64,000 bases of DNA from Isoetes taiwanensis (Eukaryota; Streptophyta; Lycopodiopsida; Isoetales; Isoetaceae), in the NCBI GenBank assembly GCA_021234155.1, contig JAJEKV010000095.1, positions 3,606,621 through 3,670,620 on the forward strand, given 5' to 3'. Shown here one piece after another: positions 40,213 through 51,228 of this stretch (within the stretch, counting starts at the first letter, position 1; each line of letters begins with the position of its first letter). The notes below the pieces were generated by a model that had not been told where the DNA came from, searched no databases, and worked only from the letters and a program-made list of their open reading frames with translations. Position numbers and translations under genes: made by a program.

Positions 40213-43200
40213 TTAATGTCCCTTGTGCCCTCAGGCCCCTGGACTTGTGTAACGTGGACGAGCTCCCTGAAAGGGCGCTACGAGCACATCACGTTGATTT
40301 AATGTAGCCTTTTTTGAAGGTTTACTTTTTCCTATTATTACCAGCACCCCGCTTTACATCGGCTTCATGGCCGTGCGGTGATGCGTCGTTATCAATCAGC
40401 TTTTAATTGAACAATTTGTGTGGGGTTTATGAGCCGTTTCTTGTGCGGTTCATATTACAAGCCCTCTTTCTCTGTGTACTTCTCGGTGTCTGATCAGCAT
40501 TCCCTGGATTGCGTCTGCCATATCTCTCATTGATTCTGTCCTTGTCATCAGAGTGTGTACCGGTTGCCCCATCTTATATTTCTGTATTTGTCTCTGATGT
40601 CTCCGTATATCGGGCACTCATTAATCATGTGGTTCTCATCCTCCACTTCCCCAGTATCGCAGATTCTGCATATGCGGCACTCCTTTTCTATTCCCCACCA
40701 CCTGTCCTTTTCAATTCTTAGATCATGACTCCTCATCCTGAATCTAGCCAGGATGTCTCTTCTGGCCTTTCCTAGCAGGTCATCTCGGTACATCCGTGTC
40801 CCTCTCATTTGTTACGGGTTGAAGATTTGTCATGAGCCAGAGTGTCTTGGGTCCTGTGTGTTTTTGCAGCCATGCTCTTGTAGCTATATCAGCCCATTCT
40901 TCATTCCACTGCCCTTCGTTTATTAGGTCACTCAGATTCAATCCCATTTCTCTGGTCCACCTTGCTACCTCCTTAAACCATCCACTGCCTATGAGAATGT
41001 GTGACTTTGCTTACTCGATGATTGCAATACTTGATAGCTTCCCTTGTTGATCTCATGCATTGTCCTTTATTAGGTATCTGATGGCCCTCTCCCATGCTCT
41101 CACCTCCATTGGTTTCTGCCCGGTTTCGAGTATTATGATTGTTAGTGGTGTATTTGCCCGTACCTTAAATTTCTGTTTGTGCCATTGTCTGAGGATTCCT
41201 TCCTGTTTGTCCCACTTTTTGTCTGTTAAACCTGGCCCCCAAGCTTCAGCCCCGTATAATTGCGTCGTGGCTACTACTGCACTGAATAAGTAACACTTGA
41301 TGTCCCAGTCAATTATTCTACTTTTATTGCAGAAATTTTTCATATTGAAATAGCTTCCTATGGCTGATTGGAACCTCGTCTCTGCACCCTTAGCCCATTT
41401 CCCCATGCCGTGTGCATCATACCCCAGATACCTGTATTCCCCTGATTCCTCTATTTCTGTCTCTATATACCTGAAGGGTCTATGCTTATTCTTATGCCCG
41501 AAGATGACTATCTTGGTTTTTGCTAAATTTACTGTTAGCCCTGTTTTTCACAGAAGTTTTCCAGTATCTTTAGTAGTCTGTGCATCCCCTTATTCTTTGT
41601 GGCCATCATGCTCAGATCATTCAGTGTACAGCATAATAGGTATCTTAGTATCTCCTAGTGTAGGGGCGTATTCGTCCCCCTGCTGTTCTGCTATGTATCC
41701 CTGTAGTGCATCTATGTATATCCCGAATAAAGTCGGGGATAGAGGGCATCCCTATTTGACGCCTGTATCATAGTCTATTGCCTGCCCTCCATGTTCCATC
41801 TTTGCATATACCCTATGATACAGTCTTGCAATTGATCCTACCATGTTTCTTGGAGCATGCATATCTATCAACCTTTGTAGGAGCTTCTCCCTCGGGACTG
41901 TGTCGAATGCTTTCCTAAAATCTACAAAGCAGCAAATTATTTTCTTTCCCTGTGCTTTGTTCTGCTCTATTAATATACGGAGGGTTACTAGATGGTCCGT
42001 GGTTGAGTGTTCTGGTCTGAAACCTGCTTGTCCCTGTGCCCTCAAATTTCCCGCTTCTGCCCATTGTTTCAATTTGCTGTCCAGGGCTTTTCCGAACCAT
42101 TTTGCGAAGATCGAACTCACCATTATTGTCCTATAGTTTCCGAGATCTTGTCTGCTTCCCCCCTTGTGTAGAGGTATGACCCTGTTGTATGTCCACCTGT
42201 CTGGGAGCCCGGTATATATTATGCCGTTGAAAATGTCTGTGACTTGTTTCCCTATTGCTGTTTTAGCACACTTTAGTAATTATACTGTTAGTCCGTAGAG
42301 ATCCGGGGCTTTGTGATTAGCCATCCTGTTTAAGGCTATCAGTACTTCCTGCATGCTGAAGCACGGTTTATCCATATTCTGCAATGTTGGTATTGGCATT
42401 GGAGATGCCCCTATCCTGTATAATTTCTCCAGATATTTCTCTTATCCGGCTGCCCCAATTGGTGCTGCACCAAGTTTTTGTTCCGTTTTAACTTCAGCAG
42501 TCTCAAGTATGCTGCTCTTTCTGACTGATACGTCTCCTTTCCTATATGTTCTTTGACCCTTCTTTTTTGTTCCCTGCATTCCTCATCATACCATACAGAG
42601 GCCTTAAAAGCATTGCTCTTCCTGGGTCTCTTTCTTTTCCCGAATACCTCTGTTGCCACTCTAACCATAATGTCATTAAGGTGGTTGTCGTTGTCATCTG
42701 CCTTATGCTTTTCCCATTCCCATCTTCCCATTTCTGCCCTGACCAATTGTATTAATGTATATGTATACTTTTCCTGAAATTGGATTTTTATCTTCGCCTT
42801 CTCTTTTTCCTTTTCCCCTGTGTTATCAACTTGTGTCGGCTCTCCCTTTTCCCTTTTCCCAGTTGGCCATTCTAGTAGCATAAACCCTGCGACGATTTCC
42901 ACTGCTTGGTTATTCATAATTACATAATCCACTACTATACTCTTTCCGTGTGTATTCTGGCTCGTGAAGTTCCCTGATCCTCCCCATTTTTGCACCCCAT
43001 TAGCTATGATTACCCCTGTCACCGTACACACTTCGAGCAGTAATTCACCCTTGGCGTTGATCTCTGCCTTGTCTTCTGTATCTCTCTTCCACTCCTGTGT
43101 TCTTGCTGTATATATCATCTGACCATCTGTCTCATCAGTGTTTGTGTTTTGTGCATGTTCCTGTCCTGTTCTGGCATTTAAATCCCCTATTAGAATCATT

Positions 43201-43880
43201 GGTCTTTGTTCTTTCCATTTCATCATGCTCTCCCCCAGGTCTAACAGTTCTAGCTTGTCACTGTTTGGCGGGTAATATGCTATGATCAGAATTAGGTCTT
43301 GTTTGTTTTGCAATTGAATGTCTAAGACCATGTATCTTTTATTGATATCTGAATGTAAAATACATGGACTGTTAGCTACACTATTCTTCACATAACAGGC
43401 CAGGCCTGCACTTCCCCTCCTTATCTTGAAATCTTTATCTTTCCAGCACGTGAATAGCTGATACCCTCTTCCTCCGGCAGCCTCTTGACGTTGTGCTCCC
43501 ATGTCTCTACTAGACATATTATGTCGCAGTTGTGGGCTCCCTCGAGCCTCGCTCCGTCGTCCCACGGGTATCCAGTACAATTCCAGTACCATATTGTCAG
43601 CGTCTCTTCCCCCGAGGTTGCTCCTTTGGGGTCTCCGTGTATTCTGTCCCATTGCCTGCTCTTCTCGGTCTTCCTCTGGTCTTCATTGTCGGAGTTGGGC
43701 CCATGACCCCCGCTCGTGGTGTTCGGTCTTCGTCGACCCCGTTTCTGCTTCTTTCTGCTCCTCCGTGCTGATTCCCTTCTAAGGTTATCGCTTTTAGCCC
43801 CCTCCCAAGACTGCAATGGGGTAATATGCAGCTCATGAATGGGGCATGCAATAATACATGTGAACCATGTCATCACACCA
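40213..43880 (-). pseudogene. LINE-3 (endonuclease-RT), decayed
   Basis: From 5' to 3' on the minus strand: a basic leader (RRSRKKQKRGRRRPN), an endonuclease start (LTIWYWNCTGYP, CLVETWEHN) and, after a frameshift near 43,450, GLACYVKNS, MILIGDLNARTGQ and VVDYVIM. RT follows with FVDFRKAFDTVPREKLLQRL and DTGVKQGCPLSPTLFGIYID (41,752-42,123 and below). The YADD box (about 41,620) is broken by an indel, leaving NDLSMMATK. The C-terminal part (41,406-41,053; 40,808-40,548) has the knuckle CRICDTGEVEDENHMINEC. The EN looks reduced relative to LINE-A and the sequence is clearly a different lineage. The 5' limit is uncertain (about 43,815-43,880). It is inactive. Confidence 0.85.
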
Positions 43881-44430
43881 CATATATTTCTTTTGCTTAT
43901 ATTTTGTTATTAAAATTGGACCCTATATGTTGTATGCAAAATTCGTAGATACAAATGTGCTTATAATGGAAATGGACAAAACATGGATGGCATGAATATG
44001 CAACAAATAAATCTATAGCTTCACAGAAGAAGACAATTGAGTAGCCAAGTTTTATATTTATCAAGTACAATTTCTTCAAGTATGGATAAAACTAGGAACT
44101 TTTATATATGAATTCCATTATATCTATTCATTCCACACGTCCACTACTGATGCCCGGCATTGCCGAGCACACGTTTCTAGTTTATATGTATATATACTCA
44201 TAGTACTTCAATGTAGATCAGTTCTAGAAACATGTATCGATATTTTTTAAAAGAATAGTTAGAGACTGATATCTGACTCTTATATGCCGATTTATTTTCA
44301 GAGCTTCAAAGAGCCAAAAAAATAGCTAAGCAGAAGCTATACCACAGATCAAATGAGCTTATTTTGAAATTGCTTTGCATTGTATTGGAAGAAGCAATTA
44401 ATGATTCTTGGCTCGGTTTGCATAGTTTTT
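43881..44430. other. AT-rich flank, possible upstream exon
   Basis: Mostly noncoding. At about 44,301-44,430 an open stretch (ELQRAKKIAKQKLYHRSNEL ...) may be an upstream exon of the gene that follows, but it ends in a stop just before the next acceptor. Confidence 0.35.
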
Positions 44431-44439
44431 GAGATTTCA

Positions 44440-45033
44440 AAAAAAGATTGAACTGCAAGAAGATGTAGCCAAGGGAAAGAAAGTGGTGATCGAAAGAAAA
44501 AGCAAACTCACTCTTTCTACCGTGGTACAGGTTGAGAAAGCTGGCACTTCAAGTAAGCACGGTGACATTTCAGATTATGACGAGGAACTTGAGAGATTGA
44601 GAGAGCAGGCAAAGGCCACATCTGGAAAAGTAAAGGCAGCATCAGAAAACGTGACCCCAAAGAAAAAGTCCACGTCTAAGAAGGCACAGAAGACGAAAAT
44701 AAAACCAGTAGCAATATTAGGTACGAAAGCATTTAGGGTACAGGAATTGAGATGTCCATGGCATCCATGTTTACAGGTCCTAATCAAGAAGAATCTTCCG
44801 AGCGTGAAGATACAGATGAGGATCCTCTTGACTTTGTGGCAACTATTGCTGCTAATATGGTAAAAGAGGTTGAAATTAATGACAATGAGAAATCTGAAGA
44901 GGTTGAAGTTGAGGGTTTAGAACCTGAGAAAAATATAGAAAGTGAGGAAACGAAAGAAGAACGAAAGAAAATGGATATTGACTCCGACAAAACAGATCAG
45001 AACAGCATGGGAGAAGCTCTACAGATAACTTAA
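44440..45033 (+). CDS. Hypothetical spliced gene, acidic C-terminus
   Basis: Two exons join in frame. The first starts after an AAAAAAG acceptor near 44,446 (IELQEDVAKGKKVVIERKSK ... TPKKKSTSKKAQKTK) and runs to a GT at about 44,720 (GCAATATTAG/GTACGA). The second starts after TTTACAG near 44,777 (GPNQEESSEREDTDEDPLDF) and ends with the stop at 45,033. The codon split G/GT reads through as AILGPNQ. The product is basic and Lys-rich, then strongly Glu/Asp-rich. This charge pattern is seen in chromatin-associated proteins, but no domain is recognisable. The first exon(s) are uncertain; ATG 44,429 lies in the supposed intron. It could be a gene fragment. Confidence 0.4.
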
Positions 45034-45135
45034 TCTACATATCTTACTTTCTTATTTACATTTAGTATCTCAGTTAAAAACTATAAAAACAATTATGGAT
45101 AATAGTAGGTGAATGTAGATGAAGTTGTGTAAATG

Positions 45136-45249
45136 GTATGTGCAGAAATACTTCCTATAAGATCCATGTGGGATCGTCGATGTAATTCTTCCTATCATAT
45201 GAATTAGAAAGCAGTTCCGTTTCTTCAAAAAAAAAGGGGGGAAGAAAAA
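45136..45249 (+). mobile_element. 114-bp poly(A) retroposon with 14-bp TSD
   Basis: AAGTTGTGTAAATG occurs at 45,122-45,135 and 45,250-45,263. The insert ends with CCTATCATATGAATTAG, GTTCCGTTTCTTC and an A/G-rich tail. The TATCATATGAAT...CGTTTCTTC terminus matches the minus-strand end of the 1.46-kb insert in LINE-A, so both belong to one family. Confidence 0.85.
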
Positions 45250-45252
45250 AAG

Positions 45253-45504
45253 TTGTGTAAATGTTGGTCACTGGACCCAGACTGCAATCCTGAATACAAA
45301 CCATATGATGTTTTGCTAAACCGAATGATGAAGCTGAAGAAGGCAAGGATCTTTCCTAGAATTGACCTTGAAATAAAGTGCTGTCTATTTGAGCAAGATG
45401 TGTTTGACATGGATGGCGGAAAATTTACCAACTGGTATGTGGATATGTATGCACTGAACTTTGAACTTATTCCTTTGTATATGCAAGTCTGCTTGACATA
45501 TTAG
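45253..45504 (+). other. Unassigned open stretch
   Basis: The frame CKCWSLDPDCNPEYKPYDVL...MDGGKFTNWYVDMYALN ends at 45,504, just after the retroposon. The composition is coding-like. It could be a further exon of the gene at 44,440. No family is recognised. Confidence 0.3.
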
Positions 45505-46959
45505 TAATTTCATCTCTTTCAACTTGTGCGACCACGCTTTGCAGTCAATGCGGACACCGCAGAGTTGTCGGATCCGCTTGCTGCAAAAAATACAATTTTG
45601 ACTAAAAAAACAAGCCATATTTGTGAATTTTATATAAACAATGTAGCGGCTGCAAAATACAGCTACGCAGTCCCAAATGCTACCAGTTCAAATTATATGC
45701 TTCCGCGTCATGTGGACGAAACGGCCGCGCCGGAATTTTTTTTCCGATGAAGGTATGAACTGCGAAAAATACGTTTTATACTTCCAAAATACGTTTTTTT
45801 AGAAAAATATGTATAAACGTTTTAAGAAAAAAGTTTGAAACCTATCCCCGATCTATCTATGTTGCCATTGGAAGGGAGAGGAGGGGTATAAAATCAAAAT
45901 TTTGACATTTATTTTACATTCGAGATGCCTTTTGAAGATGGTAAATGCAGAACATGGACATGCTTTTAAACTCTATAAGGTGTAATAACTTGAATTGTAT
46001 TTAATTATTCCGCAAATTTTGAAAACATGCCTACAAAAATCACTCAACTAAAGCTCATATACACGTCATTGTGTCATTAAACTATGCTACAAGGCAAAAA
46101 TGGAAATACAGCTTGTAAAATTATCATTGTAATATTAAAAATCATTTAGTCCATGTATAACACCTTGATTATTCGAAAATAGTATTTCAACCTCTTAAAA
46201 ACAAAACTAACTATATAATATATAAATTAGTAATTGTACATTTATACAACTTCATGCTGACTATGACTATACAAAAGTCTTTGTCTATCAAGTCAATAGA
46301 TTAGAATAGAATAGAATAAACAATGCCCTTCTTAGTCATGTCATGAAGTCCTCCTACCATTTTTTGTTTTCTTCATTGAAGCTATGATTTTCCTTGTTAC
46401 TCCAAGAAACAACAGGACTTTTGTGGTTGTTCTTATCTGTGAAATCTATTGAACTTCTCAGTCACTGCTAAATTTCATCATTCATTTGTTCCACTTCAAG
46501 AACATCCTTGATGTTTATTATAGGACACCTTCAAGCAACTGTGCTTTAGAAAAAACTAAGTACTTCTCTTGAAGACATGGTTTGCCATCATTCTTGAAGA
46601 ACTTCGTATGATGTTGAAATGTCAAGTTGTTTAACTGATTTATTGCAAGTCCTCTCTCTAAATGTCGTGTTAATCCATTCGAAGTCCATGCTTTGTAAAT
46701 GTTAAAAACAAGATCATTCTATGAAGATGGGAGAGGCCTATTAATGGATGACCATAAGCTTTGAGAACATTTGAACGTCCTTTGTGATATCAATAATTGC
46801 GAGCTTTTGATGTTGCGAACTTTTGAGGCATCAATAATTCGAGAGAAATATTGGCTCCCGAAAGGGGGTTGGATTCCAGAAAACGGCGAGCCAAATACGC
46901 CGTCTATAATATTATAGTTTATTATTATATGAGAATCATATTATTATAGTAATGTTGCG
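45505..46959. other. No gene recognised
   Basis: AT-rich noncoding. A short (AGAAT)n run at about 46,303-46,319 may be a minus-strand LINE tail. The phrase GCGAGCTTTTGATGTTGCGAAC at 46,799 is a stray copy of the repeat at 47,205. Confidence 0.45.
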
Positions 46960-47152
46960 TGGCGCAGATGGTTAGTTCATTTGCTTTTTAGTTTCCTTGC
47001 GCAAGTTCACCTTTTAACATTTTTTTAATTTGGGGGTATTCGACTTGTGGAATATTTTTTTAACTTAGGGGGTATTTGACTTGTGGAATAAGTGTGCATG
47101 CCGAAACCACGAGTCTAATACCCCCTATTCCACAAGTCAAATACCCCCTGGA
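46960..47152. repeat. SINE-like head with foldback arms (copy 2)
   Basis: TGGCGCAGATGG (46,960-46,971) matches the tRNA A-box at 10 of 11 informative positions. Thirty bases further the B-box is present only as CAAGTTCACC, having lost its GAGCC. The arms GGGGGTATTTGACTTGTGG (about 47,079) and its inverse CCACAAGTCAAATACCCC (about 47,131-47,148) form a near-perfect foldback around TGCATGCCG. Confidence 0.6.
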
Positions 47153-48999
47153 ATCCAAGTCCAAATGGGGAGCCAATAAATGCACTGTCAATAATTGCAA
47201 GCTTTTGATGTTGCGAGCTTTTGAGGCATGGTTACACCAACTATTTTGAGGTTGCGAGCGTTTGAGGCATGGTTACAGCGACTGATGTTGTAATAGGTAC
47301 AACCTAGAAATAAAGCTTCCATATAAGATGCATGAACATAGCATGCTAAAACCAAAAGAAAGTGAATTATTTCTTCTAGCATGCAATCTCTAAAAGTAGA
47401 GCTACAAATCTTACATTTGGCTTATGTTTGAATGTCTTATGCATTGTGCTTAAATATACGTGCACAATTAGCTTATTTATCTAGGGCATACTCATTCTCT
47501 ACCCATTCATTCATTTCATTCACGAGGGCAACCCATAGTGAGATAATACCTGTGAACAACACCTTCTTTTCTCATGAATGGACACATCTAATCCACATCT
47601 AATCCAGGATCAAACTCAAACCCAAATATAGATTTGTCCCTTTATCATGAGTTGCAGAACGGGCAGCATGGAAGCCCGTAAATCCGACCCCATATCATAA
47701 CCTAGACCTGTAAATTATGTGCTGCACAGAGAAAAATGAGCCCATCTAATCCGACACAGCTAAACTGAGCTTGTATTGAAGAACTCAGCACTTGCTCAGA
47801 TAATTTATCAGGCATAATCGCAACCTTTAGCTGCAGAAAATTTGCTGATTATAAGTACCCTGCTGATTCTTGTTTGATCAGTCTTTTACACATGCTACGA
47901 TCATCAGAATGCGATTGCATTCTAACAGCGATGGACAGATTTGATCGAGCAGATCAATTTCGTCCCTTATTTCGGCTACCAGATATGGTCTGGAAAGTTT
48001 GCAGATTAATTACTTTGAAAAGGGTTTAAACGATTGGATAAATTGGGGAGGGTGCCCATGTAGCGCCCACTTAAGAAAACATATTTTATTACATGATTTA
48101 CTGCTTTTGTGATGTTTGAAAACGTACATGCCCTCCAACTTCATTTTAACAGTATACATGCCCTGAGAATCTTTTTCTCATTCCCAGAGTCTCTGATATC
48201 TTATCTGATGGCTGATAGATCAGAGAGAGAAAGATCCGTGGAGACCAATTTTTCCACTATTAATCCACTCTAATATGCTGCAATCTAGGTGGTGAGTTGT
48301 TAATCAATCATTGAATCAACCAAGCTTCCATCTGAAGCTTCAAGGACACACACAGATCATGCTCCAAGTATAGGCCTCTGGCATGGTTCAGACAAAAGAC
48401 AGATTATATCCTTTTGTGCAAGCACAGCTAGCAAACTCAGAAACATGATCAAAGGATGATGCATGTTGCACTTCATATAGTGGTAAAAATAATCTTTTAC
48501 TGTATTCCACCACTAAGTATTTGCTATTTCCCATCTCCTATAATCACAACCTTCTGTGATGATTCATATAGCTGCAACAACAAAAGAAGAAAGGTTGAAC
48601 TTCATAATGCCATAATGCATTTCAATACAAACCACCAACTACTTACTTTCTGTAGATGCCAACTGCCTAGCGAGTAGAAGGATAAGTCAACATAAAATAT
48701 ATTTGGGCAGCATGCATGCGCTTGTTTTACTTGCTTGATTGGTGACAGATTGCATAAGTACTTGAAAAGGGATAAGATCCTGAAGTTCTTTGAGTTGTTA
48801 GGAAGCCAATAGCAAAACCAAGCCCAGACAACTGTTAATGAATGTGACTAGACTGCATTTGGAATTTAACAACTGCATTGATGCTAGTTCAACGGGAACA
48901 TTAAACTGATCTATACATTGAAGCCCTATACACATAGGTGGAACATCATTTTTCCTTATTTACATGGAAGCGAGAAACTTGTTATAGGGCAGTTACATG

Positions 49000-49792
49000 A
49001 AACTCCTATTACATAAAGTTTATCCTTGATAACACGAGCCAAGCAGCCAGAACGGGTTGTAAACATGGAAACCACTTTTTTTCCATTGTTCTGCCTGGGA
49101 TTGTACACCCACATAAAAACATGGTACATATGAGCATATGATAAAACATGGTACATTTGAGCATATGATACTAATGATAATGAATCATTAAATAATCTGA
49201 TAAGGATGCTTGTATAAGAATCAGGATATTAAACTAAGTAGTAACTCAGGATTCTTGATAAACTCATGACTATAGGGATTAACATCACCTTCTATTCTGC
49301 ATTAGAGGCTAAATTTTGTTCAAAGCAAAATCAGAAGTGATGAGATCTTGTACTAAACTCTTGGGTAGAGGACATTGCGAATTTATGTTTGTGAACTGGA
49401 CTACAACAATGAGGATCAATATTTATTTTATATCTGAACTGATATACCAATGATCATGATGCATTGTCGAGGTAATAGATAAAAAGGACAGAGGACTGGA
49501 TAAACAAGGGCAAAGTACCTATATTGAGCAAAAGATCAATGATGAATTGTTGAGATGATAGAGAAAAAAGACAGAGGTCTGCTTAGCAAGTCAGTTGTGG
49601 TACAAGTATAGATCAAGAATAACTAGTCAGTGTGATGAAGCTGGTACATGGAAAGAACAAGGATGTATATATAACCAGTGCGTTGGAGGAGTACACAAGA
49701 AAACTGGTATCATGAAGCGATTCTAGAAGAAAAACAAACCTGATGGCAACCTTGCCAAAGAGAGCTCCTTTCTGCTGCTCGATCGGATCCAT
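49000..49792 (-). pseudogene. Kelch-repeat gene, copy 2
   Basis: Exon 1 (49,792-49,740) encodes MDPIEQQKGALFGKVAIR with a GT donor. The kelch exon (about 49,125-49,020) is in frame (VYNPRQNNGKKVVSMFTTRS ... KDKLYVIGVS), but its upstream acceptor is gone: about 18 bp (GTCTCTGAAAGCAAATGA in copy 1) are deleted at about 49,115. So copy 1 has splice sites but a frameshift, and copy 2 keeps the frame but lost the acceptor. It is divergent to the kinase at 50,065. Confidence 0.5.
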
Positions 49793-50064
49793 AGCCTACC
49801 GGAACTACTGCTCCGTCGCCACTGCTCTGTCGTCAAGCGTCGGAGGTCCAAATGGAGGAAACAGGTGGGCGTAAAAGGGTCAAAGGGTGGGCGAAGGAAG
49901 GGCAAAAAATGGGCGAAAAATGGGCGTTGGGCGGAAGAAAGGCACCCTCCCCCTAAAAAGGGATTACTTTTTGAAAAGGCCTTTTACAGCGGCATATAAG
50001 GGGAGCAGGTAGAAGTTTCTGCGAACAAGAAGAAGAACATCGGGTGGAAAAAAAAGGCGAAAAA

Positions 50065-51054
50065 ATGGAAGACTATACTCTGTTGGAGACGCTGGGGCAA
50101 GGCTCATTTTTAGGTGTGAAATTGGCGTTTGACAAGAGGAACGGGAAATCTGTGGCAATTAAGGAGGTCAATTGCGGCAAAAAAAGTGCTGCGAAGCATC
50201 TGCAACAGGAAATCGAGGCACTCCGGAAGCTCACACACCCAAATATTATCAGAATCATTGAGGTAATTCCGTCCAGAAACAAGCTCTACTCCGTCATGGA
50301 ATATGCCGCCGGCGGTAACCTGTCGGAAAAGGTCATCTACAACGGAAAACTCCGAGAACCCCTTGCCCGGAAGCTTTTCCAGCAGCTCATTTCTGCCGTG
50401 GAATATAGCCATGGCCAGAATGTCTACCACAGGGATTTGACTCCCCTCAGCCTTGTCCTCGATCAAGAGAGAAACCTAAAGGTGTGTAATTTTGGATCGG
50501 CCTTTTTGCTGCATCAAGACCAGCGTTTTATTATGACAAGAAGCTATTGTGGCTCCCTTCACTATCTTGGCCCGGAAGTTTTAGGCAACCTCCCTTACGA
50601 CCCCTCCAAGGTTGACATCTGGTCTTGTGGCGCTATCCTCTTCTTTCTCCTCGCCGGTTATCACCCTTTCCACGACCCTAACTCCGTTATATCCTGCCCT
50701 AAAGCTCATATCATTAAGAAGAATCATACCTCCACACGGTCCTCTGTATCTTCCCTTCTTCAAGTTGCTACAATTGCTAATTATGATTTTCGCTTTCCAT
50801 CTTGGTTTAGCCCTGGCGCTTGCAAGCTACTCTCCAAGATCTTAGTCGTCGACCCCTCCGCTAGAATCACCATTCCTCAAATCCTCAAAGATGAATGGTT
50901 CAAATTGGATTACTGTCCGCCCAAACATAGTGACGAGGAACATTGCACCTCTCCTTGTAATGTTCTTCTCTTTGGAAGAGGTTCGATGGACCGTATGACA
51001 TCATTTTATTATAAAGTTGTTCAAATGCTTTGTGGTCGTTTAACTATAGTCTGA
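50065..51054 (+). CDS. CIPK-like protein kinase, likely pseudokinase
   Basis: An intact 329-residue frame. I take the ATG at 50,065 (MEDYTLLETLGQGSF), since the upstream extension starts with GTG. Kinase landmarks: Gly-loop GQGSFLGV (11-18), VAIK Lys33, alpha-C Glu49, HRD 122-124, then LTPLSL where Ser129 replaces the Mg-binding Asn, NFG 142-144 in place of DFG, GPE for APE, DIWSCG and FSPGACKLLSKILVVDP. By similarity it is a plant SnRK3/CIPK-type kinase (CBL-dependent calcium signalling), but it stops soon after the catalytic domain with no evident NAF/FISL motif. Loss of the DFG Asp and catalytic Asn suggests no or weak phosphotransfer. The NFG is shared with copy 1, so it predates the duplication; S129 is private. 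Transcription could come from the shared upstream region with the kelch gene. Confidence 0.8.
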   Translation: MEDYTLLETLGQGSFLGVKLAFDKRNGKSVAIKEVNCGKKSAAKHLQQEIEALRKLTHPNIIRIIEVIPSRNKLYSVMEYAAGGNLSEKVIYNGKLREPLARKLFQQLISAVEYSHGQNVYHRDLTPLSLVLDQERNLKVCNFGSAFLLHQDQRFIMTRSYCGSLHYLGPEVLGNLPYDPSKVDIWSCGAILFFLLAGYHPFHDPNSVISCPKAHIIKKNHTSTRSSVSSLLQVATIANYDFRFPSWFSPGACKLLSKILVVDPSARITIPQILKDEWFKLDYCPPKHSDEEHCTSPCNVLLFGRGSMDRMTSFYYKVVQMLCGRLTIV

Positions 51055-51228
51055 AGACACTGTGTTACATTAAATTATTATAAATTTGTGCAAAAATTTT
51101 GTGACCATTAAATATAGTTTCAATTCTTGGGATGAACCCTAGAAAATTTGCTGAAGTCGAAATATCCCAAGGGCCTGAGTAGAACTTGGGTATGCAAGGT
51201 CTAAAAACTCCGTCTTTAATAACTGAAA
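51055..51228. other. 3' flank of kinase copy 2
   Basis: Matches 36,243-36,416. Includes the AAATTATTATAAATTTGTG stretch seen downstream of each kinase copy. No coding signal. Confidence 0.6.

Larger units (their letters stand above)
46968..51228. repeat. Segmental duplication copy 2 (before LINE-4)
   Basis: Collinear with 24,074-25,178 and 33,177-36,410 of copy 1, lacking the 8-kb segment. No coding signal in 47,153-48,990. Confidence 0.9.

Noticed and set aside
46960-47035. Functional tRNA gene
   Set aside because: Only A-box-like and partial B-box-like sequences are present. No acceptor or anticodon stems can be paired.
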